Shown piece by piece: positions 6,683 to 11,283 of a stretch of 11,283 nt of DNA (the first letter of the stretch is position 1; each line of letters opens with the position of its first letter). The DNA comes from JBJEFI01 sp051873875 (lineage in GTDB: Bacteria; Bacillota; Bacilli; Bacillales; Bacillaceae_G). The notes beneath the pieces are model-generated. The model worked only from the letters and a program-made list of their open reading frames with translations. It was not told the origin of the DNA and did not search any database. The position numbers and the translations under genes are program-made. The stretch covers positions 1-11,283 of the forward strand of contig JBJEFI010000063.1 in NCBI GenBank assembly GCA_051873875.1. Reading direction: 5' to 3'.

Positions 6683-6713
6683 AAACCTCCTCAAATCTTT
6701 GAGGAGGTTTTTC
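6683..6713 (+). terminator. Intrinsic terminator, probably for the mbl transcript
   Basis: A 13-bp inverted repeat AAACCTCCTCAAA/TTTGAGGAGGTTT (6683-6695 with 6698-6710) is followed by TTTC. The A-run on the other side makes it possibly bidirectional. The nearest upstream gene in the visible sequence is mbl, over 300 bp away across the repeat and gap. Confidence 0.85.
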
Positions 6714-6796
6714 TATGTTCAATTTAAAGCTATCTTCCTCAGATGCATGGCTTTCTTAAGCAAAAAAGTTTCTATTAGTTAAATCAAGCTACTTCT

Positions 6797-6826
6797 TTGA
6801 CTTTCGTTCAATTTTTCTTTTAAAAT
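6797..6826 (+). promoter_or_regulatory. Probable sigma-A promoter of the rhodanese gene
   Basis: TTGACT (6797-6802), an 18-bp spacer, and TAAAAT (6821-6826). The transcript would start near 6833, which excludes little but fits the ATG at 6857 and its ribosome-binding site. Confidence 0.5.
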
Positions 6827-6856
6827 ACCTGTGATGGTATGAAAAGGGGATGGAAA

Positions 6857-7225
6857 ATGAAAAAAATAATAATAGCAATTATTATGACTTTTTTATTAGT
6901 TGGTTGTGCAAGCGAATCAACATCTTATCAAACAATTTCGTTAAAAGAAGGATACGATTTCATTCAACAAGAGAAAGTAATGGTCCTAGATGTAAGAACG
7001 CGTGAAGAATTTCAAAGCGGCCATATTCCAGGTGCAATTAATATTCCTGTTGAAATATTAGAAGATCACGTAAATAAATTAGATAAAAAACAAGCTTACT
7101 TTGTTATTTGCCGAAGTGGAAATCGTTCAAAAACAGCTTCTCAACTACTAGTAGATAATGATTTTAAATCTATTTATAATGCCCAAAAAGGCATGAGTGC
7201 GTGGATATATGAAGTTGAACAATGA
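6857..7225 (+). CDS. Rhodanese-domain lipoprotein
   Basis: This is a small single-domain rhodanese (sulfurtransferase fold) anchored outside the membrane. The 122-residue product starts with MKK and a hydrophobic stretch, then lipobox LVGC with lipidated Cys17, so it should be processed by signal peptidase II. The rhodanese domain spans about 25-120: LDVRTREEF (44-52), GHIPGAINIP (55-64), and active-site loop CRSGNR (85-90) with Cys85 as the persulfide-forming residue. The last block is AQKGMSAWIYEVEQ. ATG 6857 is chosen over ATG 6839 because AAAAGGGG (6842-6849) precedes it by 7 nt and the MKK signal-peptide start is typical. It appears monocistronic, with its own promoter and terminator. 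The sulfur acceptor is unknown; an envelope thiol or redox role is a guess from location. Confidence 0.92.
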   Translation: MKKIIIAIIMTFLLVGCASESTSYQTISLKEGYDFIQQEKVMVLDVRTREEFQSGHIPGAINIPVEILEDHVNKLDKKQAYFVICRSGNRSKTASQLLVDNDFKSIYNAQKGMSAWIYEVEQ

Positions 7226-7252
7226 AATGAATGATGAACGTTCTTTGCGATT

Positions 7253-7282
7253 AAAAATCCTCTGTTGTTGAGGGTTTTTTAT
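7253..7282 (+). terminator. Intrinsic terminator of the rhodanese gene
   Basis: A ten-bp stem AAAAATCCTC/GAGGGTTTTT (7253-7262 with 7270-7279, one G-U) with a 7-nt loop and a T-run. Confidence 0.9.
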
Positions 7283-7338
7283 TTTGCACAGATGATGTTA
7301 TTTTCTTAACTTCTGTATCCCGCTCTAACTGACACTAA

Positions 7339-7468
7339 GACTACTTAGCTAGAGCAGCGAAATTTAAGTGGGAGATAATTGTTAGTAACAACCTGATTGC
7401 TTCAACTAACCATCAGCGAGAGATGAAGAAAGAATCCCCTTGATGGAAGTCTCACTTTATTAGTTGAA
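7339..7468 (+). pseudogene. Possible relic of an IS605-type tnpB 3' end with omega-RNA-like structure
   Basis: A short open frame, 7339-7443, would read ARAAKFKWE...IASTNHQREMKKESP and then stop. This resembles, from memory, C-terminal ends of Firmicutes TnpB proteins, whose last codons overlap the guide (omega) RNA. The DNA is strongly folded: TTCAACTAACCATCA (7401-7415) pairs with TGATGG (7441-7446) and TTAGTTGAA (7460-7468). No upstream tnpB body is present, so this would be a scar. The similarity is by recall only. Confidence 0.35.
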
Positions 7469-7647
7469 ATTATTTTCCTAAGAGACTTATTTATTATTTT
7501 TTTAAAATAATTGGATGAAGTTTTCAAGAGGGTTATAAATGAGTTAAATAGATTAAAAAATCCATTATATGAATTATTTATACCTTCTAGTAAAAAGATA
7601 GATTTAAATCTAGGATATGGCTTATTGTAGGTCCTTGGATTTAAAAA

Positions 7648-7664
7648 TTCGACATTTTTCGACA
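7648..7664 (-). promoter_or_regulatory. Tandem Spo0A boxes
   Basis: Two TTCGACA sequences (7648-7654 and 7658-7664) are spaced exactly 10 bp start to start. Each is the reverse complement of the 0A-box core TGTCGAA. The second, TTTCGACAAA, matches the full 10-base consensus (reverse complement of TTTGTCRAAW), and the first matches 8 of 10. Same-face tandem spacing is typical of Spo0A dimer sites. No gene start is close; the nearest downstream unit is the possible non-coding transcript at 7795-8067. Confidence 0.5.
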
Positions 7665-7759
7665 AAAATCAAGTTTGCAAAGTAAAAATGAGGGGTCTAA
7701 AGGTGTGTTTTTTAGGTATTTTTTCCTTGTTTGTGACTAAAGTACCAATGTTGGAATAG

Positions 7760-7788
7760 TTGAACAATTTCGTTTTTACTAGTAATAT
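7760..7788 (+). promoter_or_regulatory. Possible promoter reading into the bcr1-like element
   Basis: TTGAAC (7760-7765), a 17-bp spacer, and TAATAT (7783-7788). Each hexamer matches 4 of 6 consensus positions. It would start transcription near 7795, the first base of the inserted element. Confidence 0.25.
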
Positions 7789-7961
7789 ATTTATAAAATA
7801 ACTTGAATGTTTAGGTGATATCTCTTTACCTATATCAATGGAGGTACTCGGTCATGCTGTGGGATTGGAAAAATACTACTTATAGTATAAAGTGCCTAGT
7901 CCTTAGACGCTCGTCGTCGGTGGTGTGATGTGAGGTGGGGTTAAATGCCCCTTATATTTAT
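7786..7961. mobile_element. bcr1-like non-autonomous repeat element with direct-repeat ends
   Basis: A 158-bp stretch (7795-7952) is flanked by identical 9-bp direct repeats TATATTTAT (7786-7794 and 7953-7961). It is clearly less AT-rich than its surroundings and has several hairpins: GATAT/ATATC near 7817-7837, ATACTA/TAGTAT near 7872-7889, and GGGG/CCCC near 7937-7952. It has no open frame. From memory, the B. cereus-group element bcr1 is about 155 bp, structured, and flanked by duplicated TTTAT. Length, target and character agree, but I could not compare sequences. Confidence 0.5.
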
Positions 7962-8067
7962 GTAATGGTGCTTAAATGGGATGATAGACCAGAGGCAATA
8001 TATTAGAAAGACGATGTATATAGAAGGTATGGGTCTTGTATATCCCTTCTATGCACATCGTCTTTTT
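7795..8067 (+). ncRNA. Possible structured non-coding transcript (unknown family)
   Basis: About 270 bases between a weak promoter and a strong terminator contain no credible open frame but many hairpins. It comprises the bcr1-like element plus 7962-8006. I checked by eye for conserved cores of common riboswitches, T-box, 6S RNA, SRP RNA and RNase P and recognised none. The only firm support is the terminator with no gene in front of it. Confidence 0.3.
8007..8067 (+). terminator. Strong terminator without an upstream gene
   Basis: AAAGACGATGT (8007-8017) pairs with ACATCGTCTTT (8055-8065). An inner AGAAGG/CCTTCT stem (8022-8027 with 8045-8050) extends it, and TTTTT follows. The nearest upstream coding gene ends at 7225 and already has its own terminator. 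Confidence 0.85.
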
Positions 8068-8079
8068 AAATAATGTAAA

Positions 8080-8128
8080 GTCATTTTAAGGGGGAAATGC
8101 TTGTTGCATTAAAAATGACAGTTACTAT
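8080..8128 (+). promoter_or_regulatory. Nested hairpin and weak promoter upstream of the SDR gene
   Basis: GTCATTTT (8080-8087) pairs with AAAATGAC (8112-8119), enclosing AATGC-TTGTT-GCATT (8096-8110). A weak sigma-A-like pair TTGTTG (8101-8106), 16 bp, TACTAT (8123-8128) starts within the loop. The hairpin lies 48-87 bp before the start codon and could be an operator or, if transcription starts further upstream, a leader structure. Confidence 0.35.
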
Positions 8129-8166
8129 TTTAGTTTCCATCAAGTGGAATAAAGGGGGAAAAAAAG

Positions 8167-9096
8167 ATGGAAAAGAATTCACGTATTTATATAGCAGGTC
8201 ACGAAACATTGGCTGGTGCATCATTCCTATATCGTTTAGAACAATTAGGCTATCATAATCTTGTTTACCGTTCAAAAGAAGAACTTGATTTACGAAATGC
8301 AAATGACGTACAAGCATTTTTTTCAGGTGATGATATTGACTATGTTTTTTTAGCAGCAGAAATAGAAGATGATCCAAGTAACCCAGCAGAAGTCATTGAA
8401 GGAAATATTGCTATTCAAACGAATGTATTAGAGAATGCATACCGATATGGAGTATTTCATTTAATTAATGTCTGTCGAAAAGATATTTATCCGACAGATG
8501 TGCAAGGGCCATTGAAAGAAGCGTATCTGCTATCAGATTACCTTGAACATGTACATAATCCATATGCGGTTGCGAAAATAGCGGGGATTAAAATGTGTCA
8601 GGAATACAACGAACAATACGGCACAAATTATATAACAGTCATTCCTGCAATGTTATTCGGTGAGCCCGAACGAAGTGCTCAATTGAAATCAACAATTACA
8701 ACCTATATGGAATATGTTCATCATGCGAAAACGAATGAGATTGATACAATTAAGGTAAATGTAACAAATGAAAAAACAGAGCAATATGTTTATTGCAATG
8801 ACTTCGCAGATGTTTGTATTGAATTAATGAAAACGAATTCGCAGTATGACATTGTTAATATTGGAAATGAAGAAATGGTCCGCCAAGTCGATATTCTTCG
8901 TTATTTAGTTTATTTATTGAATTATCGAGGCAAAATTGTTATTACAAAGAATGACAAGAATGATCAATATTTACGAAAGAAATTAGATACAACACGCTTA
9001 ACAAAATCAGGATTTAAATTAATTGATTCGATGCCAGCAGATATTAAGAAAATGTATGAGGATTTTCTAGAATACAAGGATTTAAAGATGAGATAA
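8167..9096 (+). CDS. GDP-L-fucose-synthase-like SDR protein with altered active site
   Basis: The 309-residue product is an extended short-chain dehydrogenase closest, from memory, to GDP-L-fucose synthase (WcaG/Fcl). Shared blocks are IYIAG (7-11), EELDL (38-42), VFLAAE (60-65), NPYAVAKIAGIKMCQ (131-145) and the C-terminal KKLDTTRL (271-278). The YxxxK pair is intact (Tyr133, Lys137). But the glycine-rich loop reads GHETLAG (11-17), with Thr where the middle Gly is usual. The catalytic SSC of the family is R104-K105-D106, and the catalytic His aligns with Ser175. Normal epimerase-reductase activity is therefore doubtful; it may be a repurposed or binding protein. ATG 8167 follows AAAGGGGG (8151-8158) by 8 nt. 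It precedes the PqqD-like gene by 36 bp, so it is probably in one operon with it. Its role in the peptide locus is unknown. Confidence 0.85.
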   Translation: MEKNSRIYIAGHETLAGASFLYRLEQLGYHNLVYRSKEELDLRNANDVQAFFSGDDIDYVFLAAEIEDDPSNPAEVIEGNIAIQTNVLENAYRYGVFHLINVCRKDIYPTDVQGPLKEAYLLSDYLEHVHNPYAVAKIAGIKMCQEYNEQYGTNYITVIPAMLFGEPERSAQLKSTITTYMEYVHHAKTNEIDTIKVNVTNEKTEQYVYCNDFADVCIELMKTNSQYDIVNIGNEEMVRQVDILRYLVYLLNYRGKIVITKNDKNDQYLRKKLDTTRLTKSGFKLIDSMPADIKKMYEDFLEYKDLKMR

Positions 9097-9132
9097 AGTG
9101 AAACTTTCATCATTTTGGGAGGGAATGGCACT

Positions 9133-9396
9133 ATGAAATACGTTCAAAGCAATAAACATGAAATATATCAACTCGATGATGATTATATTATTTTTAACAC
9201 AAATAACTATTACGTATTTAAAGTGAATGAAGTTGGAAAGCATTGTTTGCAGTTACTCGAACAACCTCAGTCCATTGAATCATTAATAGATCAATTAGAA
9301 AAATCAGGAGATAAGGTCACGCCATCTGATAAGCAGCAGGTTGAAGAATTTGTTCGTATACTTGTAGAGGATGATTTATTAAAAGAAGTGCATTAA
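9133..9396 (+). CDS. PqqD-like peptide-binding protein (RiPP recognition element), copy 1
   Basis: An 87-residue protein with the PqqD/RRE pattern: N-terminal beta strands (about 9-31, DDDYIIFNTNNYYVFKVN), then NEVGKHCLQLLE (32-43), a helix around SIESLIDQLE, and a final helix VEEFVRILVEDDLLKEV. PqqD-type domains bind the leader of a RiPP precursor and present it to modifying enzymes. The real start is ATG 9133, with GGGAGG (9117-9122) 10 nt upstream; an earlier in-frame TTG at 9115 overlaps that ribosome-binding site and is rejected. It follows the SDR gene by 36 bp. A second gene with a nearly identical start occurs at 11234. The likely partner is the YxxP leader of the Cys-rich peptide gene at 10039. 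Confidence 0.8.
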   Translation: MKYVQSNKHEIYQLDDDYIIFNTNNYYVFKVNEVGKHCLQLLEQPQSIESLIDQLEKSGDKVTPSDKQQVEEFVRILVEDDLLKEVH

Positions 9397-9508
9397 ATGG
9401 GAGAATGGTAATATAAATAGATAGGCAGTGTTTTTGGCAATTGTAATTCGATTTGTTTTATAAATTGAAATATATGAGAAATGGCCATATGATGAACTAG
9501 AAATAAGC

Positions 9509-9570
9509 ATATGTAACGAGGCAATGCTTTAGAGACCTAAAGAGCTATTTTTGATTGCCATTCCACATAT
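9509..9570. repeat. Three-tier nested inverted repeat
   Basis: ATATG (9509-9513) pairs with CATAT (9566-9570), GGCAAT (9520-9525) with ATTGCC (9554-9559), and CTTTAG (9527-9532) with CTAAAG (9537-9542) around an AGAC loop. The stems are collinear. It could be a regulatory RNA, an mRNA 3' structure of the pqqD transcript, or a small repeat. Confidence 0.45.
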
Positions 9571-9939
9571 TTTGAAAGGTAAATAAAATCATTTTGTTCG
9601 TTTTCTTTTTCGGTTTTTTGCTATTAAGTTAGTATTTTATAGACGGTTAAAGATACAGTCGATTCTAAATCGTTATCATAGTGGAAAATACTAAGTAGAA
9701 AGAAAATAGATATAGAGTTACATATAAAAAAAGAAAAATCGACAAAATGGTGAACAAAAGATTTTTTAGCAGGAAATATAACAGTACATGTAAAATCATA
9801 TATAACGTTGGGAAAAAATGTATTTTAGTATGATGTACTAGATTATGATTCCTTTTAAGATAAAGTAGGGATGTGTAAACAGTTGCTAATTCCTTCTAAT
9901 AATCTTTTAGAATTTAGAGGAATGAAAGGAAATAAAGTA

Positions 9940-10010
9940 AATAATTATTTTTCTTTTTATCAACTACTCATAAAGAAAACAGTTCGAATATTTTTTATAA
10001 AATAATTATT
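9940..10010. promoter_or_regulatory. Pair of identical palindromic boxes before the precursor gene
   Basis: AATAATTATT, itself a perfect palindrome, occurs at 9940-9949 and 10001-10010, 61 bp apart, close to six helical turns. The second lies 29 bp before the ATG. Each contains ATAATTATT, the heart of the PerR/Fur-type box, with further mismatches outside it. In such AT-rich DNA chance occurrence is possible. Confidence 0.3.
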
Positions 10011-10038
10011 CTATAAACATTGAAAGGGGGTGAGAAAA

Positions 10039-10311
10039 ATGAAACGTACTTACGTGAAACCAGAAGTGTTAGAACACCAAGATATTACTTTTGAAACAAC
10101 AATTAGTGGTACTGAACCAGGTACTGGAAAAGGCTGTTGTTGTGGCGATCCAATGTGCCCTTGTAATTGCTGGAATGAAGGAAATCATCCAACAAATGGT
10201 ACAAATCATCAACATGATAACAAATGTATTCACCATGACAAATTCCCTAACTGTGCACGTGTTAAAGGGGATTCTTCAACAGTTGAAGATGGATTCAAAG
10301 GTCAAAATTAA
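10039..10311 (+). CDS. Candidate RiPP precursor peptide, Cys/His-rich
   Basis: A 90-residue peptide of no family I recognise. The N-terminus MKRTYVKPEVLEHQDITFET looks like an RRE-bound leader: Tyr5, Pro8, Val10 and Thr20 are spaced as in the YxxPxL...T leaders of lasso-type and related RiPPs, with Gln14 instead of Gly. After a Gly/Thr hinge (21-32) comes a Cys-rich core, GCCCGDPMCPCNCW (32-45; Cys 33, 34, 35, 40, 42, 44). Then follow a His/Asn region with Cys63 and Cys72 (His 50, 57, 59, 65, 66) and an uncharacterised tail. There are eight Cys and six His in total and no membrane segment. ATG 10039 is chosen because GAAAGGGGGTG (10022-10032) is a strong ribosome-binding site 6-7 nt upstream; an in-frame GTG at 10030 is part of that site. 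PqqD-like genes flank it at a distance, and the kinase-like gene follows after a terminator. A metal-binding small protein is the main alternative. Confidence 0.7.
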   Translation: MKRTYVKPEVLEHQDITFETTISGTEPGTGKGCCCGDPMCPCNCWNEGNHPTNGTNHQHDNKCIHHDKFPNCARVKGDSSTVEDGFKGQN

Positions 10312-10322
10312 TGAGTGGGTAG

Positions 10323-10359
10323 AAATAAAAGGGGAGAAATTTACTCCTCTTTTATTTTT
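10323..10359 (+). terminator. Terminator/attenuator between precursor and kinase-like gene
   Basis: A 14-bp stem AAATAAAAGGGGAG/CTCCTCTTTTATTT (10323-10336 with 10344-10357, one G-U) with a 7-nt loop and a short T-run, 11 bp after the precursor stop. Partial read-through here would make the peptide much more abundant than the downstream enzymes, as is usual in RiPP operons. Confidence 0.8.
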
Positions 10360-10386
10360 ACGTTGAAACAAGGGGAGAGTATAAAC

Positions 10387-11250
10387 ATGGTATACATAAA
10401 AATAGCAGAGCATATTATCAAAGTAGTTGACTGTGATAGTGCTAAAAATATTCAAACTTGTAGTTGTGGTCATGATCATCATCACGATCATAGTCATGAT
10501 ACATTTATGGCATATATTAAGCAGAACTTTGATTTAATAAATAGTGAGGAATTAAATGATAGAAAAGAAGATTTGACAATTTATTTAATGGAGCAAGGAT
10601 ATGGGGAATCGTTAAGCACGTATGATGTAGAAATTACGGAAAAAGATAATCAAAAAATATATAGTAGAAAAGATTATTTAATGAAGGTTGATAAAGATTT
10701 TAAAGAAGTAAGACTTTATGCCCATAATAATCTGTCATTAAAACATGCATTAATGAATATGTATAGTTCATTTATTGTAAAGCATAATTGGGGATTATTA
10801 ATGCATGCTTCTAGTATTGTTGAACGAGAAGCTGCACATATTTTCACTGGTCATTCAGGTGCTGGTAAATCAACAGTCGCAAAGCTATCTTCTCCAAGAC
10901 AATTACTATCAGACGAAGCTGCAGTTATCCACATTACAGATGAACAAGTAACAATCTACCATTCTCCATTTCGAAGCGAATTAACAGAACGAGCAGATAA
11001 AGAAGTATATCCATTGGCAGATATTCAATTATTACGGCAAGCAAAAGAAAATAAACGAGTAAAGATGAACCAACTAAAGGCATATTTAGAATTAGTCGAT
11101 AAAGTGTTTTTTTGGACGAATGATCCAAATGAAACAACGGCAGTAATGAAGCTATTAAAAAGGTTAGTATCTAGTGTACCTGTATATGAATTATATTTTG
11201 AAAAAAATCCATCATTTTGGGAGGTAATGGGTAATGAAGTACATTCGTAA
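10387..11250 (+). CDS. HPr-kinase-like P-loop protein with His/Asp-rich N-terminus
   Basis: A 287-residue protein whose C-terminal half resembles the HprK-type kinases found in lasso and other RiPP clusters. HASSIV (140-145) precedes the Walker A loop TGHSGAGKST (154-163), and LLSDEAAV (173-180) is the likely acidic Walker-B/catalytic block. A conserved-looking C-terminal stretch ends in VYELYF. In paeninodin-type lasso clusters such kinases phosphorylate the peptide; here the substrate may be the Cys-rich peptide upstream, by inference. Residues 25-38 (CSCGHDHHHDHSHD) form a striking potential metal-binding segment that I do not associate with this family. ATG 10387 follows AGGGGAG (10371-10377) by 9 nt; an upstream in-frame GTG at 10315 lies across the terminator and is rejected. 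The last 17 bp overlap the next gene, which suggests translational coupling. Confidence 0.8.
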   Translation: MVYIKIAEHIIKVVDCDSAKNIQTCSCGHDHHHDHSHDTFMAYIKQNFDLINSEELNDRKEDLTIYLMEQGYGESLSTYDVEITEKDNQKIYSRKDYLMKVDKDFKEVRLYAHNNLSLKHALMNMYSSFIVKHNWGLLMHASSIVEREAAHIFTGHSGAGKSTVAKLSSPRQLLSDEAAVIHITDEQVTIYHSPFRSELTERADKEVYPLADIQLLRQAKENKRVKMNQLKAYLELVDKVFFWTNDPNETTAVMKLLKRLVSSVPVYELYFEKNPSFWEVMGNEVHS

Positions 11251-11283
11251 CAATAACTATGAAGCAATGCAATTTGATAATGA
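11234..11283 (+). CDS. Start of a second PqqD-like gene (partial, runs off the window)
   Basis: ATG 11234 opens MKYIRNNNYEAMQFDN, parallel to MKYVQSNKHEIYQLDD of the first PqqD-like protein. GGGAGG (11219-11224) lies 9 nt upstream inside the kinase-like gene. The 15 bases CATCATTTTGGGAGG before the start (11210-11224) are identical to those before copy 1 (9108-9122). Only 16 full codons are visible, so the assignment rests on this similarity. Confidence 0.65.
   Translation, partial: MKYIRNNNYEAMQFDN

Larger units (their letters stand above)
9397..10038. other. 642-bp intergenic region between pqqD-like and precursor genes
   Basis: No credible gene is visible; all frames are frequently stopped. 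It contains the nested hairpin at 9509-9570, T-rich sequence (9590-9625), and an AT-rich run with two identical palindromes before the precursor gene. The peptide gene is therefore probably transcribed from its own promoter in this region, separately from the SDR-pqqD unit. I could not pick a convincing -35/-10 pair. Confidence 0.6.

Noticed and set aside
6531..6782. Open frames spanning the N run
   Set aside because: They exist only because N bases carry no stop codons.
7402..7665. Minus-strand open frame of 87 codons in the gene-less stretch
   Set aside because: It has a TTG start without a Shine-Dalgarno, begins within the 0A boxes, runs over the TnpB-like relic, and has low-complexity Asn/Phe/Lys composition.
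7795..8006. Known riboswitch, T-box, 6S, SRP or RNase P RNA
   Set aside because: None of the conserved core motifs I could recall is present.
8097..8160. Small frame beginning MLVALKMTVTILVSIKW before the SDR gene
   Set aside because: Its G-rich upstream sequence is only 2 nt from the ATG, it overlaps the hairpin, and it continues out of frame into the SDR gene without any recognisable pattern.
9921..10004. Small frame beginning MKGNKVNNYF before the precursor gene
   Set aside because: The AGAGGA is too close to the ATG and the content is AT-rich low complexity.
10039..10311. Precursor as a classical lasso peptide
   Set aside because: The leader spacing and HprK-like neighbour fit, but there is no Gly/Ala core start with Asp/Glu at positions 7-9 after the Thr, and the Cys-rich 90-residue peptide is far too long.
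10091..10366. Alternative-frame open frame over the precursor
   Set aside because: It is a shadow frame without a ribosome-binding site; the Cys-rich frame has a strong one and a leader motif.
1..11283. CRISPR arrays, tRNA or rRNA genes, phage attachment sites
   Set aside because: No regularly spaced repeats, no tRNA-like TTCGA/CCA architecture and no rRNA segments were seen on either strand.

Overview
The window looks like chromosome from an endospore-forming Bacillus, most likely of the Bacillus cereus group. It is AT-rich, all recognisable genes lie on the + strand, and it carries the Bacillaceae sporulation/cell-shape set spoIID, spoIIQ, spoIIID and mbl. It also has a ~160-bp structured insert between direct repeats containing TTTAT, which fits my memory of the B. 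cereus-group repeat bcr1.

Positions 1-2900 hold the sporulation genes: spoIID (engulfment peptidoglycan hydrolase), spoIIQ (forespore membrane LytM-like protein) and spoIIID (mother-cell regulator). Strong intrinsic terminators follow each one. Positions 3080-6660 hold two tandem HAD (Cof-type) phosphatase paralogues and mbl (MreB-like actin). This segment is bracketed by two inverted copies of an imperfect structured repeat. The second copy begins directly after the mbl stop codon and is broken by a run of exactly 100 N, so everything downstream of 6634 is joined to mbl only by scaffolding.

Positions 6660-8070 hold a rhodanese lipoprotein gene and then about 940 bp with no credible gene. 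That stretch carries a probable TnpB/omega-RNA relic, a tandem pair of Spo0A boxes, the bcr1-like element and a strong terminator with no gene in front of it.

Positions 8080-11283 look like the start of a RiPP-type (ribosomally made, post-translationally modified peptide) locus. It contains a GDP-L-fucose-synthase-like SDR protein that has lost several catalytic residues, a PqqD-like (RRE) protein, a 640-bp spacer, and a 90-residue Cys/His-rich candidate precursor with a YxxP leader. A terminator/attenuator, an HPr-kinase-like P-loop protein with an unusual His/Asp-rich N-terminus, and the start of a second PqqD-like gene follow. The second PqqD-like gene overlaps the kinase gene and has a ribosome-binding region nearly identical to that of the first. 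The expected logic is that the PqqD proteins bind the leader and the kinase-like and other enzymes (beyond the window) modify the Cys/His-rich core. The product class cannot be fixed from this window; this is the part most likely to be undescribed.
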